Assembly: GCF_030812835.1 (NCBI RefSeq)
Contig: NZ_JAUSTM010000015.1
Coordinates: 1-57,349 of the forward strand
Direction of reading: 5' to 3'
Length of the DNA stretch: 57,349 nucleotides
From: Streptococcus moroccensis
GTDB lineage: Bacteria; Bacillota; Bacilli; Lactobacillales; Streptococcaceae
Shown: positions 36,969-47,282 of the stretch, in pieces
How positions within the stretch are numbered: the stretch's first letter is position 1
Layout: the number at the start of each line of letters is the position of its first letter
Translations under genes and position numbers: made by a program
Notes under the pieces: generated by a model
The model's database searches: none
What the model saw: the letters and a program-made list of their open reading frames with translations, nothing else
Told to the model about the DNA's origin: nothing

Positions 36969-39900
36969 GTGAAGAAAAAAATTTTATTTTATCTAGGAAC
37001 ATTATTACTGTTGGTTACGACATTGGTGTCTTTTGTCGCCATTGTAAAACCAACACCCCTTAGTCGAACGGCTTCGACTACCCCAGCCCAACAAGCTACT
37101 ATCAGAGTTGCGGTTGTAAATGAGGACGCTGGTAAAGTATATAATGGTCAGCCTGTCAATATCGCTACGACATTGGTCAACTCCTTTATTGCCCAAAACA
37201 ATTATGACATTGAAGTTGTTTCACGGGCCATTGCTGAGAACGGCTTGAAAAATGATACTTATCAGTTGATGATTGTCTTACCTAGTAAGTTCTCAGAAGA
37301 GACACTGGCTTTAGAGTCAGCTTCACCTATCAAAGCGAATTTCCAATATCAGATTGTCTCCGATAAGCAGTTGACAGTAAAACAGGCTGAGCAAGCTGTA
37401 CTTGAATTCAAAGAACTTTTTAATAAAGATCTAATTAATATTTACTTCACCAGTATTATCGGAAACTTAAGGACTGCTCAAGTTCAGGTTGCGGATGTTG
37501 TTGCTAATGAAGAAACCTCCCTAGCCTCCTTTAATAACAATTTGGTTAATCCACTGAACCTATACTCTCAACAGTTTGCAGGAGTAGGGTCGTCCCCGTC
37601 AGATTTGCTGTCTGCCTACTCATCGTTTAATAAGGACCTGTTAAATAGTAATGATGCGTTCACTTCGATTATCTCTGTCGATAAGACCTATGAAAGCGTG
37701 ATTGACCAAATCAAATCACAACAGGAAGCATGGCAGCTTTCATTAGCTACTAGGGAACAAAATTTAGCTAATTTTGACGAAGGCTTCTCTTCTTTATCAG
37801 TTGAAGAACAATTAGCTAAATTAGCAGAAATAAATACTCATCTGGGGACAAATCTATCAGAGCCTGCAGTTTGGCAAGAAACTGAAAATAAGGTAATTGC
37901 CTACAATCAAGATATCATTAGTCTCCTTGAGGAATTGAGATTACTTAATGGTGAGATTGATACGACCTTGTCTGACTACGATACTAAAATAAAAGAAGCT
38001 GTAGCAGCGTCTCTGGCTACTAAGGAAGGTGTCGTTAATAATGCCAGCAAGACTCTAGGAGGCTATATTGATAGCTTGAATGCTAGCATGGATCGTCAAG
38101 TTGCTTCTAAATGGCCTACTGTTTATTATGATGCAGCAACGATTGCTAGCTTGTCTTTATCTGAGGCAGATAAGATACATTTGAAGAATATCAATGCCTT
38201 TATTCAGTGGTATAGTCAAGAAAAAGGTCAAGAACTGCCAACCTCTAAAGAAGTGACTGTTGAGAAGGAAGAGTTAACAAAATTAAGGGAAGAAGTGGCC
38301 TCTAAGATTGAGTCAGCCCGTACGTTGACGATTCCAACATTTGAGGGAAAAGTCGAATCTATGACGCTAACCGTTCCCGAAGGTTACTCTTTAAGTTTGG
38401 CAGACTATCCATTGACTGATTTAGGAAATGGAAATTATCAAGTATCCCTGCCAGAAGATATTGCAGGTGGAACAAAAATTCCTTACTCACTCAATATTCA
38501 AGACAAAGAGTCTGTAAGTATTTTTTCACCGGTTGTGGTGAAGATGTCGATTGATACGACTGAGGAAGTCTCAGTTATTAAGGAAGGTGCTCCGTTTAAC
38601 GAAGAGAGGGAAGAGACGGAAACGACCTCTACATCAGGAGGTTCCTCAGATACAACTGGTACTAGTACAGATGGGACAGGTTCAGAAGATGAAGGTTCGG
38701 AAGGCGAGGGGGCAGAAGGAGAAGGAACCACACAGACTGGTGAGAAAGAAGTTGTGACTGTCACAAAAACAATCACCATAACGAGAACCAATCAGACAGA
38801 AACAAAAGTTTTGAGACGCCATTATGAAAAACAGGATATCGTCACTAGCTGGACATACAATCCGCTGATTCTGTCTCAGGCTATCTATCAAGATGTGAAT
38901 GCCTACTTGCAGCTGTCTGGTATTGTGACTGCCTATTATGGATTAGATCTAACGAATGGCACTTATTCGCAAAGTTCTATTTTACCTGCCGAGGGCTCAC
39001 TAGTCGCTCTGGCTAATAGTAATGACTTGCAATCTATTGTGACCAATCTTATCAAGGCTACCACTGTTGAAGCTTTGAAATCAGACTTGAAGACATCTGA
39101 TGAGAAGTTGGCAGCTATTGAGAGTCGGTTGGTAAATTCAGAGCAATTAACAGGCAATATTGCAGATTTACGAGCGACTACAGGCCAATTACTCGAACAG
39201 TTGTCAAGCCTAATCGAGCAGGGAGTAGCTGTTGATAAAACGCTGAAAGATAAGCCAATTTTTGCTACTACCGAGAAGATAGATAATACAGATATGGTCA
39301 CCGTCAGCAAGGATCTGAATAGTGACTTATCTAAACTAATGGCAGCCAGTCAGAATCTGATGAACAACACGAAATCCAATCAAGTGGTGTCGGAAATGAT
39401 TGAAGGGAACATAAATAAACTTTCAGGTGACATTACCAATTTGGAAAAAGACGGAGAAGCCTTAAGTGGCCGTGTTGCGGAATTGCAACAAATTATGTCT
39501 CGTGAGTATTCTTCCAATGAAGAGTTCCTCAAAAATTTCTCTACAGTTTTGAGCAATACTAGAACTGGAAATACAAAGAATGAGGCAGTATATGAATACC
39601 TTTCTAATCCAGTCGATGCAGCAAAGATTGGAAATGTTGTCTCAGCAGCTACATCCGCTCAACCACAAGCAAGTCGTCAAGATGAACGTTCAGGTTTGTT
39701 GATTATCCTGATTGCTTATCTTGTTAGTCTGGTTGCAGCCTACTTGATGCAGCATGCAGATAAAGCTGAATTACAAAAGCGTCTGAACTTGACAGAGCGT
39801 CTATCTTGGAAAAATGCGACAGGTCCACTGGTGTTCTTAAGTGCGATATCAGCTACTGCTGGTCTCATTATCGCACTGGTTTCAGGACTGAAACTTGAGT

Positions 39901-40253
39901 TCTCAATGCCGCAAATTGGTTCCTTCATCGTTCTCCTTTCTCTTATTAGTCTGGTTATGACCTATGGAGTGAACCTATTGATGGATAATCTAAGAAGTCT
40001 AGGTTTCTTGTTAAGCATTGGTGTGTTAATGGTTTATATTGTTTCAGCGACTCAGCTGTTTGACACCTACTATGTCAATTCAACTCAGCTTCTGGCAAGA
40101 TTGTCTCCATTAACCTATCTAGAGGAACTTGTTAAAGGTTTCATTAATCAGCAAGGAAATCTTCTATTGTCTGTGGTTATGTTAATCATTTTAGCTAGTG
40201 TCTTAGGAGTGGGGAATATGTTCCTTTATCGACAGGTTGAGCATAAGGAGTAG
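36969..40253 (+). CDS. esaA: T7SS membrane protein EsaA
   Basis: 1094 residues, YhgE/Pip-like. One N-terminal membrane helix (about 4-24), a large outside domain with a Ser/Thr/Glu/Gly-rich insert (about 545-590) and coiled coils, then about five C-terminal helices from residue 905. EsaA forms the surface-exposed part of the T7SSb channel. GTG start with GGAG 11 bases upstream; a three-codon ATG frame at 36961 overlaps it and is probably meaningless. The stop is 1 base from essA. Confidence 0.92.
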   Translation: MKKKILFYLGTLLLLVTTLVSFVAIVKPTPLSRTASTTPAQQATIRVAVVNEDAGKVYNGQPVNIATTLVNSFIAQNNYDIEVVSRAIAENGLKNDTYQLMIVLPSKFSEETLALESASPIKANFQYQIVSDKQLTVKQAEQAVLEFKELFNKDLINIYFTSIIGNLRTAQVQVADVVANEETSLASFNNNLVNPLNLYSQQFAGVGSSPSDLLSAYSSFNKDLLNSNDAFTSIISVDKTYESVIDQIKSQQEAWQLSLATREQNLANFDEGFSSLSVEEQLAKLAEINTHLGTNLSEPAVWQETENKVIAYNQDIISLLEELRLLNGEIDTTLSDYDTKIKEAVAASLATKEGVVNNASKTLGGYIDSLNASMDRQVASKWPTVYYDAATIASLSLSEADKIHLKNINAFIQWYSQEKGQELPTSKEVTVEKEELTKLREEVASKIESARTLTIPTFEGKVESMTLTVPEGYSLSLADYPLTDLGNGNYQVSLPEDIAGGTKIPYSLNIQDKESVSIFSPVVVKMSIDTTEEVSVIKEGAPFNEEREETETTSTSGGSSDTTGTSTDGTGSEDEGSEGEGAEGEGTTQTGEKEVVTVTKTITITRTNQTETKVLRRHYEKQDIVTSWTYNPLILSQAIYQDVNAYLQLSGIVTAYYGLDLTNGTYSQSSILPAEGSLVALANSNDLQSIVTNLIKATTVEALKSDLKTSDEKLAAIESRLVNSEQLTGNIADLRATTGQLLEQLSSLIEQGVAVDKTLKDKPIFATTEKIDNTDMVTVSKDLNSDLSKLMAASQNLMNNTKSNQVVSEMIEGNINKLSGDITNLEKDGEALSGRVAELQQIMSREYSSNEEFLKNFSTVLSNTRTGNTKNEAVYEYLSNPVDAAKIGNVVSAATSAQPQASRQDERSGLLIILIAYLVSLVAAYLMQHADKAELQKRLNLTERLSWKNATGPLVFLSAISATAGLIIALVSGLKLEFSMPQIGSFIVLLSLISLVMTYGVNLLMDNLRSLGFLLSIGVLMVYIVSATQLFDTYYVNSTQLLARLSPLTYLEELVKGFINQQGNLLLSVVMLIILASVLGVGNMFLYRQVEHKE

Positions 40254-40254
40254 T

Positions 40255-40719
40255 ATGAAAAAACGAGTTATTGTATTCTCTCTTATATTTTGGATCATAC
40301 AAGGTCCATCGCTGGTATTTGCAAATGACGGTTCCTTGCAAATCGATACATCTTTAGACAAGAATAACCAGAAGACAGAATTACAGTATTTTGAACAAGA
40401 AGGCGACTTAGTAAAGCTGTTTCGACCAGAGACAGAAAAGCTGGTTGAGACTGTACTAAAAGCAGATGAAGAAACCTATCGAGAAACCAAGACCAATTTA
40501 TTTGTTACAGAATTGGAGAAGGAGAGTATTCTTGATAGCTATCAATCCCTGTTGTTTACTCCGCAGACCATTGTTGTCAATAAATCAGACTATGGAGTAT
40601 CCCTGAATCAGGTAGAGACGCCTTTATCTTGGCCAGTAATTGTCTTATCTATTTTAGGTGGAGCAGTTATGATTTATTCGATTTTTCGTAAGAAATTTGA
40701 GTCTCTCAAGCAAGAATAA
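40255..40719 (+). CDS. essA: T7SS protein EssA
   Basis: About 154 residues. N-terminal signal-like helix (VIVFSLIFWIIQGPSLVFA), outside domain, one C-terminal membrane helix (WPVIVLSILGGAVMIYSIF) and a basic tail. This is the EssA layout of T7SSb. I start at the ATG preceded by AAGGAG, one base after the esaA stop. Confidence 0.85.
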   Translation: MKKRVIVFSLIFWIIQGPSLVFANDGSLQIDTSLDKNNQKTELQYFEQEGDLVKLFRPETEKLVETVLKADEETYRETKTNLFVTELEKESILDSYQSLLFTPQTIVVNKSDYGVSLNQVETPLSWPVIVLSILGGAVMIYSIFRKKFESLKQE

Positions 40720-40724
40720 AACTT

Positions 40725-40755
40725 AAAGAAGGTACGCAAGTACTTTCTTTTTTTT
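40725..40755 (+). terminator. Terminator after essA
   Basis: AAAGAAGGTAC pairs with GTACTTTCTTT around GCAA, with a long T run. Confidence 0.8.
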
Positions 40756-40769
40756 CTTCATGAAGTTAC

Positions 40770-40798
40770 TTCAAAAATCATGCTCTTCATGATATAAT
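40770..40798 (+). promoter_or_regulatory. esaB promoter
   Basis: TTCAAA (40770) and TATAAT (40793) with a 17-base spacer, about 30 bases before esaB. With the preceding terminator this makes esaB-essB-essC and the toxin module a separate transcription unit. Confidence 0.6.
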
Positions 40799-40830
40799 AA
40801 AAGTATTACAAGCACGAGGGGTATAGGTCT

Positions 40831-41073
40831 ATGGATGGCTATATAAATATTAGTTTTTATTGTCCGTTGTTTTTATCAAAGGAGTTAGACTTACGAGTTC
40901 CTATAGATTTGACTCTCAGAGAGTTGGTACAAATTGTTATCGATGCATATGGAGTAAATGTTAAGGTTCAAAATCCTAGTGCTCGAAATAAGCAAACAGG
41001 TGAAATTCTCTCCAGTACAAGTCTCTTGGGACTGGTAAGAGATGGTGCCTTATTAGAGTTGGAGAATGTTTAA
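40831..41073 (+). CDS. esaB: Ubiquitin-like T7SS protein EsaB
   Basis: 80 residues with a beta-grasp pattern (YINISFYCPLFLSKELDLRV then LTLRELVQIVIDAYG), the EsaB/YukD family. A small cytoplasmic regulator or core part of T7SSb. Overlaps essB by 8 bases. Confidence 0.9.
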   Translation: MDGYINISFYCPLFLSKELDLRVPIDLTLRELVQIVIDAYGVNVKVQNPSARNKQTGEILSSTSLLGLVRDGALLELENV

Positions 41074-42229
41074 TATAGAGAAAAAGATGGAAACACAAAA
41101 ACGAGAATTACTTATTGAGGATGTAAAAGGAAGTCGTGAGGTTGCTTATGCCTTGTTGACGGCTGAGCATCCTCTTTTTGTTACCCAAAATGTAAGGGAA
41201 GAAGAGGGGAAGGTAGTTGTTGAGAGTCTAGGATTGGATGCCTATTATGACTGGGCTACCCTTTCAACGATGATTGATGAGGAGAAACTACGCCATCTTC
41301 TAAATATCGGTCAGGTATTTACTACTTTGAAGGATACAGTCTATACCTATCAATTAGAACCATCTCATCTAGTATTCTCTAGAAATGCGGAACCACTCTT
41401 TGTTTCCCGCGGTATTAAAGGTCAAATCCCTCCTTATGAAGCGATTGAGGAAGAATCGTTTATTCAAGCATTCAAAGCAATGATCGTATCACTTTTTGAC
41501 AAGAGAGCGAGTTATGAAAGTTTGGTAGATGGCAAACTTCCTTTCTACAAGGGAAATCTCTTCTGTGAAAATGTCATTAAGTCAGAAAACCTAGCTACTA
41601 TTCTTGAACTATTATTGAAAAAATACCAAGAGGAAAAACAGAATAACCTAGAGAATTTTTCTCGTGTCTCGAATAAGGTGATGTCCAGACTGAAGATTAC
41701 AGCAATTGTGACATCTATCATCGGAGTACTCTCTACGATTGGTATTCTTTACTTCTTACTGTTTGCCATGCCAAATCAGGAGATGATTTCCGAACTGCGT
41801 CTAGCTTTCGTGCATGAAAACTATTCTAGTGTTGTAGAGACGGCTAAACAGACAGACTCGAAATCTCTGAGCCAGGATGATAAGTATATGGTCGCTTATT
41901 CGGTCATTATGACAGAGCCGTTGACAGAGGTACAAAAGACAGAGCTGTCTAAACTATCTATCCAGTCTAATGCGGACTACCTTCGTTATTGGATTTTAAT
42001 TGGACAAGCCAAGGTTGATGAAGCGATGGATATCGCCAGCTATTTGGACGATCCGCAACTACTCATGTATGGATTGACCAAGAAAATTGACGAGGTGCAG
42101 CGTGACCCAAGCCTGTCTTCGGAAGAACGGACCAATCAGTTGAACAGCTATAAGGGCAAATTAGAGGAATTGAAGAAAATTTACCTAACACCAGAAACTG
42201 CTGATTCAACTACAGATTCATCAGATTAA
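41066..42229 (+). CDS. essB: T7SS pseudokinase-like protein EssB
   Basis: 387 residues. N-terminal pseudokinase-like cytoplasmic domain (LRHLLNIGQVFTTLKDTVYT, and ESLVDGKLPFYKGNLF), one membrane helix (about 212-238), and an outside helical domain with YLRYWILIGQAKVDEAMDIA. This is the EssB arrangement. An ATG at 41087 is a possible alternative start. It links the channel and EssC. Confidence 0.92.
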   Translation: MFNIEKKMETQKRELLIEDVKGSREVAYALLTAEHPLFVTQNVREEEGKVVVESLGLDAYYDWATLSTMIDEEKLRHLLNIGQVFTTLKDTVYTYQLEPSHLVFSRNAEPLFVSRGIKGQIPPYEAIEEESFIQAFKAMIVSLFDKRASYESLVDGKLPFYKGNLFCENVIKSENLATILELLLKKYQEEKQNNLENFSRVSNKVMSRLKITAIVTSIIGVLSTIGILYFLLFAMPNQEMISELRLAFVHENYSSVVETAKQTDSKSLSQDDKYMVAYSVIMTEPLTEVQKTELSKLSIQSNADYLRYWILIGQAKVDEAMDIASYLDDPQLLMYGLTKKIDEVQRDPSLSSEERTNQLNSYKGKLEELKKIYLTPETADSTTDSSD

Positions 42230-42244
42230 AAATAGGAGATTAGG

Positions 42245-45200
42245 ATGAAGTACTTTATTTATAAGGAAAATGTCTATCCGCTTTATTCAGGGGCGAGTTA
42301 CTCATTAGGAGAGGGAGAACATTCAGACATCTACCTCCCCCTTAAGGAAGAAGCAAGCCTAGACGTTGGTGATGAGGTAGTAGAAGTATTAGGGAAGAGC
42401 TATGGTCTGGGGCATCATTCGGTTTCGTTTGAGGATGGTCTAGTTGCCACTCTTTTGCTTCTGACAGAGGAGGCCCACTACCTACTTCCTGAAAAAGTTC
42501 TATACTTGGCAGATAAAGAAGAGGCGACCATTCGATTAAGAGGTTTTAGAAAAGAAATTTTACTTTCCCTGGATCCTCAGGAAAGAAGCATCTATAGTGC
42601 ATCGTCATACTTTATCAATGGCCGAAAGACAACAGGCAAGCAAAGCATCCAGGAGAAGGACCAAATTGTATTTGAACAAGGGCTTGTATTATCCCTTCAA
42701 CGGCAAGTGCTATCCATCCAGTCGCTGTTTGAAATAGAGACAAGTTTATTGCCTTTCTCTAAAGTGGCAGTTGGAGACCGCTCAAAGGAATTCCATCGCT
42801 CCCCAAGAATTATTTTAAGAGAACCAGAAGGCAAGGTGGTTATTGCTTCTGCTCCAACAGATGATGAGGGGACGAAACAATCGCTACTGAAAAATATCAT
42901 GACTCCATTAGCCATGATTGTCTTTACAGCCTTAACTGCTTATTTTTCACAAAGTGGTGGGATGGTACTGATGATGATGGGGATGTCTGTGATTACGATC
43001 GGAACCTCGATCCATTCTTACTTCTCGGATAAGAAGTCTCAAAAAGCAAATCAGGAACAAAAAATTCATGAGTACATGGAGTACTTGGACACCAAGTATT
43101 CTCAACTGGCAGACTTGAAAGAAGAACAACAAGAAGCCTTAGTGTATCACTATCCAGGAACTGACAAGATTTTAGAGATGGTCGAGAAAGTAGATCGACG
43201 AATCTATGAAAAGACACCTTACCATTTTGACTTCTTATCTTACCGCTTGGGGCTGGGGAATGTACAGACTAGTTTCCAAGTAGAATATTCAGATTCGGAA
43301 CTAACCAAGTATAATCTGTCTGCTCATCAAAAGGTAAAGGAACTCCTTTCTTATTACCGTATCATTGATCAGGTTCCTATTACTCATACCATAACAGGAC
43401 CTATTGGCTATATTGGGGCACGTCAGGTAGTTATTGAGCAAGTCCAACAGATGATGATGCAGCTGGCGACCTTCCAAAGTTACCATGATGTTCAGTTTAT
43501 TCCGATTTTCCGTGAAGAGGAGCTGGATATCTGGAATTGGAGTCGTTGGTTGCCACATACAAAGATTAAGGCCTTAAACAGTCGGGGCTTTGTCTACAGT
43601 CAGCGAACTCGTGACCAGTTGTTAACTTCTTTGTACCAAGTCATCAAAGAGAGAAAGCTGGATAGCGAGCAAGATAAGGGGACTGAGAAGCAGTATGCGC
43701 CACGCTTTATTCTCTTTATCACAGACATGAGCTTGATGTTGGATCACAATATCATGGAGTACATCAATGAGGATTTATCCCACTTGGGTATCCACTATGT
43801 GTTTGTGGAAGAAGTGATTGAAAGTCTCCCAGAACATGTGACAACAGTTGTCGACTTCCGAGGGGATAAGAATGGGATTTTGTTGCTGCAGGATGGTGAC
43901 TATACCAACAAAGAAATTGCACCGCTACCGCATATTCCTTTGGCAGAGAAAGAAAACTTTGCGAGAAATCTGGCAGGAATCAACCATGTTCAAACGCTCC
44001 GCAATTCCATTCCAAACAGTATTACTTTCCTAGAAATGTATGGTGTCAATAAGGTTGAAGAATTGGACCTCTTACATCGTTGGCAGGAAAATGAAACCTA
44101 TCAAACCATGGCTGTGCCTCTTGGGGTACGGGGACGAGACGATATTCTCTATCTCAACCTACACGAAAAGGCTCATGGGCCCCATGGTCTGATTGCGGGT
44201 ACGACGGGTTCAGGGAAATCTGAGCTGGTCCAGTCCTATATCCTTTCCCTTGCAGTCAACTACCATCCCTATGAAGTTGCCTTTCTTTTGATTGACTATA
44301 AGGGTGGGGGAATGGCCAATCTCTTTGCGGATCTTCCTCATGTGGTTGGTACAATTACCAACTTGGATGGAAACCAAGCTAACCGAGCTTTGGTATCCAT
44401 CAAGGCAGAACTGAAAAAACGCCAACAAATTTTCCTTGAAAATGATGTCAACCACATCAATCAGTATATGAAGCTCTACAAGGAAGGAAAAGTGAGCGAA
44501 CCTCTTCCGCATCTCTTGATTATTAGTGATGAATTTGCGGAATTGAAAGCCAACCAACCTGACTTTATGGATGAGCTTGTCTCCACAGCTCGTATCGGTC
44601 GCTCACTTGGTGTGAAATTGATTTTAGCGACTCAGAAACCAAGTGGTGTGGTAAACGACCAAATTTGGTCTAACTCCAAGTTCAAAATCGCCCTGAAGGT
44701 TCAAGATGTCGCAGATTCTCGTGAAGTCATCAAGACACCGGACGCAGCAGAAATCACGCAGACTGGTCGTGCCTATTTGCAGGTCGGAAATAATGAGATC
44801 TATGAACTCTTCCAGAGTGCCTGGTCAGGTGCTGACTATAATCCTGAAGGTCGCAATCATATCCAGCGAGATACGACAGTCTATGAAATTACAGAAAATG
44901 GTCAGTACAACGCCATTAACAAGGACTTGAGTGGCCTGGATAAGAAAAAAGAAACCAAATCTGTGCCAACAGAGTTGGATGCCATCGTGGAAGAAGCACA
45001 TCAGCTGTTTGAAGGCTTGCAGATTCCAAAAGTAGCTAGTCCATGGCTTCCTCCTTTGAAGGAAAAGATTTATGCCAAAGACTTGCAGTCTGTAGACTTT
45101 AGAGATTATTGGAACCAGACTGATAGCCTTCAACCAATCTTGGTAGGTTATCAGGATATCCCTGAGAGACAGGAACAATCCCCTCTCTACTTTGATATGG

Positions 45201-46621
45201 AACAACGAGGCCATATTCTCCTCGTATCCAGTCCAGGTTTTGGTAAATCCACTTTCCTACAGAATTTTGCAGTAGACGTTATGCGGAAGCAGACGCCAGC
45301 CCAGGTTCATTTCTACCTCTATGACTTTGGGACAAGTGGTTTGATTTCATTGTCTGATTTTCCTCATGTGGCTGATTATTTTGCTTTAGATGAGACAGAG
45401 AAGATTATGAAATCCCTTCGTTTCTTGACCAAGGAAGTAAAAAAACGTAAGAAAGCCTTATCCAAAGTCAAGGCGACCAACCTAGCCCAGTATAATCAGC
45501 TATCCTCTGATAGCTTTCCTACTCTCTTTATCCAGATTGACGGTTTTGATAGTGTAGCAGATGCCCCATTCTCCGACGCCTTCTATGATGTCCTGAATGT
45601 CATTGCCCGTGACGGTGTTTCCCTAGGCATCTATCTTGTGGTAACTCTGTCACGTCTTAATGCTATGCGTTTGCAGCTACAGTCTAACTTCAAGACCAAG
45701 CTATCTCTCTTCTTATTTGACAATAGTGACCTGTCAGGTGTCGTCGGTCGTTCCAATATTTCACTAGATGAAATCAAGGGACGGGCGATAACCAAGTTAG
45801 ATGAAATTATCCAATTCCAAATGACGCTGCCTTATAGTAGTGAACACTATACTGACTATATTTCTGAGGTCAGAGATGAGGTGGAGGCTATGAAAGAGGC
45901 CTACATCGGTTCACTGCCTATGGGTATCCCAATGTTGCCAGAGAAAGTCAGCGAAAAGGTACTGGCAGATGTCCTAGCAAGCAGCCAAGACTTTGTCTTG
46001 GGATTGGAGCGTGAAGCTGTTGTACCAGCGATAATGAGTTTTGAGCGTCCAATTTTGATGGCCTCAGACAGTCCCGCTTTTGTGAACAATTACTATAAAC
46101 TGCTTGAGTTCCATTTGAAACGCTTGGCAGGAGTTTACAATACGGTTATTCTGGATTCTAGCCAACGCCTGTCTAACAACCTGTTTGTAGGGCTTAAGCG
46201 GTTTGATAAATCATTGGATGTGGAAAATGTCATGAAAACCATTCTAGAAGATTTGAGAAAACGAGTGGCAGAACCAAATCCAGATTATCCAAAATGGTTG
46301 ATTGTAATTCCTGACCTTGCGGCGACTGTAATGGCAGCCGGGATTAGCGAGTCGGACTTGAAGCTCTTGCTTGTGGAAGGCAGCCAGCATGGGGTGACGG
46401 TGCTTCTCATTGGAACTTATCAAGATTTGGTCTCTAATACCTATGACAGCTTTGTTAAGTTGGCCAACCAACTGGTGGAGCAGGTCTTCCTTGGCGTACG
46501 TATCAGTGATCAAAATCATACACGCTACCCATATATCAATAATGAACCAGCTCTTCGACCAAATCAGGGTTATATCTTGCATCCCGAGGGCTATGAGTTT
46601 ATTCAGTTATTAGAGATTTAG
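42245..46621 (+). CDS. essC: T7SS motor ATPase EssC
   Basis: 1458 residues. N-terminal FHA domains (about 1-190), two membrane helices (about 218-262), then FtsK/SpoIIIE ATPase domains. D1 has Walker A GTTGSGKSEL (about 655); D2 has SSPGFGKSTF (about 995); D3 has no clear Walker A and is probably degenerate. EssC powers secretion and its C-terminus helps select substrates, so the toxin module directly after it is its likely cargo. Confidence 0.95.
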   Translation: MKYFIYKENVYPLYSGASYSLGEGEHSDIYLPLKEEASLDVGDEVVEVLGKSYGLGHHSVSFEDGLVATLLLLTEEAHYLLPEKVLYLADKEEATIRLRGFRKEILLSLDPQERSIYSASSYFINGRKTTGKQSIQEKDQIVFEQGLVLSLQRQVLSIQSLFEIETSLLPFSKVAVGDRSKEFHRSPRIILREPEGKVVIASAPTDDEGTKQSLLKNIMTPLAMIVFTALTAYFSQSGGMVLMMMGMSVITIGTSIHSYFSDKKSQKANQEQKIHEYMEYLDTKYSQLADLKEEQQEALVYHYPGTDKILEMVEKVDRRIYEKTPYHFDFLSYRLGLGNVQTSFQVEYSDSELTKYNLSAHQKVKELLSYYRIIDQVPITHTITGPIGYIGARQVVIEQVQQMMMQLATFQSYHDVQFIPIFREEELDIWNWSRWLPHTKIKALNSRGFVYSQRTRDQLLTSLYQVIKERKLDSEQDKGTEKQYAPRFILFITDMSLMLDHNIMEYINEDLSHLGIHYVFVEEVIESLPEHVTTVVDFRGDKNGILLLQDGDYTNKEIAPLPHIPLAEKENFARNLAGINHVQTLRNSIPNSITFLEMYGVNKVEELDLLHRWQENETYQTMAVPLGVRGRDDILYLNLHEKAHGPHGLIAGTTGSGKSELVQSYILSLAVNYHPYEVAFLLIDYKGGGMANLFADLPHVVGTITNLDGNQANRALVSIKAELKKRQQIFLENDVNHINQYMKLYKEGKVSEPLPHLLIISDEFAELKANQPDFMDELVSTARIGRSLGVKLILATQKPSGVVNDQIWSNSKFKIALKVQDVADSREVIKTPDAAEITQTGRAYLQVGNNEIYELFQSAWSGADYNPEGRNHIQRDTTVYEITENGQYNAINKDLSGLDKKKETKSVPTELDAIVEEAHQLFEGLQIPKVASPWLPPLKEKIYAKDLQSVDFRDYWNQTDSLQPILVGYQDIPERQEQSPLYFDMEQRGHILLVSSPGFGKSTFLQNFAVDVMRKQTPAQVHFYLYDFGTSGLISLSDFPHVADYFALDETEKIMKSLRFLTKEVKKRKKALSKVKATNLAQYNQLSSDSFPTLFIQIDGFDSVADAPFSDAFYDVLNVIARDGVSLGIYLVVTLSRLNAMRLQLQSNFKTKLSLFLFDNSDLSGVVGRSNISLDEIKGRAITKLDEIIQFQMTLPYSSEHYTDYISEVRDEVEAMKEAYIGSLPMGIPMLPEKVSEKVLADVLASSQDFVLGLEREAVVPAIMSFERPILMASDSPAFVNNYYKLLEFHLKRLAGVYNTVILDSSQRLSNNLFVGLKRFDKSLDVENVMKTILEDLRKRVAEPNPDYPKWLIVIPDLAATVMAAGISESDLKLLLVEGSQHGVTVLLIGTYQDLVSNTYDSFVKLANQLVEQVFLGVRISDQNHTRYPYINNEPALRPNQGYILHPEGYEFIQLLEI

Positions 46622-46630
46622 AAAGGAAAT

Positions 46631-46951
46631 ATGATGGAAATCTTACAAAACGATGTTCATGTAGCAGGAAGGAATGCCACCTCGCTAGCTCGAGGTGTGT
46701 CGTCTCTAGCTAGTACAGGTACGGTTATCAGAGACGAACGTAGCAGACTCAGCGGAAATGACAAAGCTAAGAGTGCTATTAGTGCCTCTTACGATATTTC
46801 TAAAGCAATAGGTCAGGCGATTGAACAAATGTCACGAAATATCAGAAGTGTCTCTAGTGAATTTGAAGCGATGGATAATCAATTGGGCAATCAACTCAAT
46901 AAGTTAGATCAAGCCAATAGTCTGGAGTTTAGCTTAAATGGAAGAAAATAA
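46631..46951 (+). CDS. Lap1-like small T7SS partner (TIGR04197/DUF3130)
   Basis: 106 residues, helical hairpin (NATSLARGVSSLASTGTVIR; AISASYDISKAIGQAIEQMS). It fits the SACOL2603/TIGR04197 family, whose LXG-linked members (Lap1) bind the LXG domain and carry the secretion signal. It follows essC by 10 bases and overlaps the next gene by 14. Confidence 0.78.
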   Translation: MMEILQNDVHVAGRNATSLARGVSSLASTGTVIRDERSRLSGNDKAKSAISASYDISKAIGQAIEQMSRNIRSVSSEFEAMDNQLGNQLNKLDQANSLEFSLNGRK

Positions 46952-47282
46952 ACTACTTAGTGATGAAAAAAATCTGACTGAACAAGTAATTGAAATTCAA
47001 AAAAGACTAAAAGAAAATAAAACCAGTCTAGAAGAAATTCAACAATTGTCTAAGGAAGGGCAAGGATTTTTTCAAGAGACACTGGCTCTTCTTCAAGGCT
47101 CTTCAGAAGGCCATATCTTTCAAGGATTCTATGATGAGTTAGTGTCGCTTGACAAAAAATTAAAAGGTGATATTGAGCGAGAATACGACGAATTACAAAG
47201 TGAATACCGTTTTGTAAGTTCTCGAGTGGATGAAATGGCGTCACAGAAACGGAGATTAGAGGAGGAGAAAAATGGGCGTTGA
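46938..47282 (+). CDS. Lap2-like coiled-coil T7SS partner
   Basis: 114 residues, nearly all coiled coil (LTEQVIEIQKRLKENKTSLE at the start; SSRVDEMASQKRRLEEEKNG at the end). Position second after the Lap1-like gene and overlap with the LXG gene match Lap2 (DUF3958-type) partners. Family assigned by context. Confidence 0.65.
   Translation: MEENKLLSDEKNLTEQVIEIQKRLKENKTSLEEIQQLSKEGQGFFQETLALLQGSSEGHIFQGFYDELVSLDKKLKGDIEREYDELQSEYRFVSSRVDEMASQKRRLEEEKNGR

Noticed and set aside
38498..38791. 97-residue minus-strand ORF in esaA
   Set aside because: It is antisense to the Ser/Thr/Glu/Gly-rich insert of esaA; the low-complexity codons cause the open frame.
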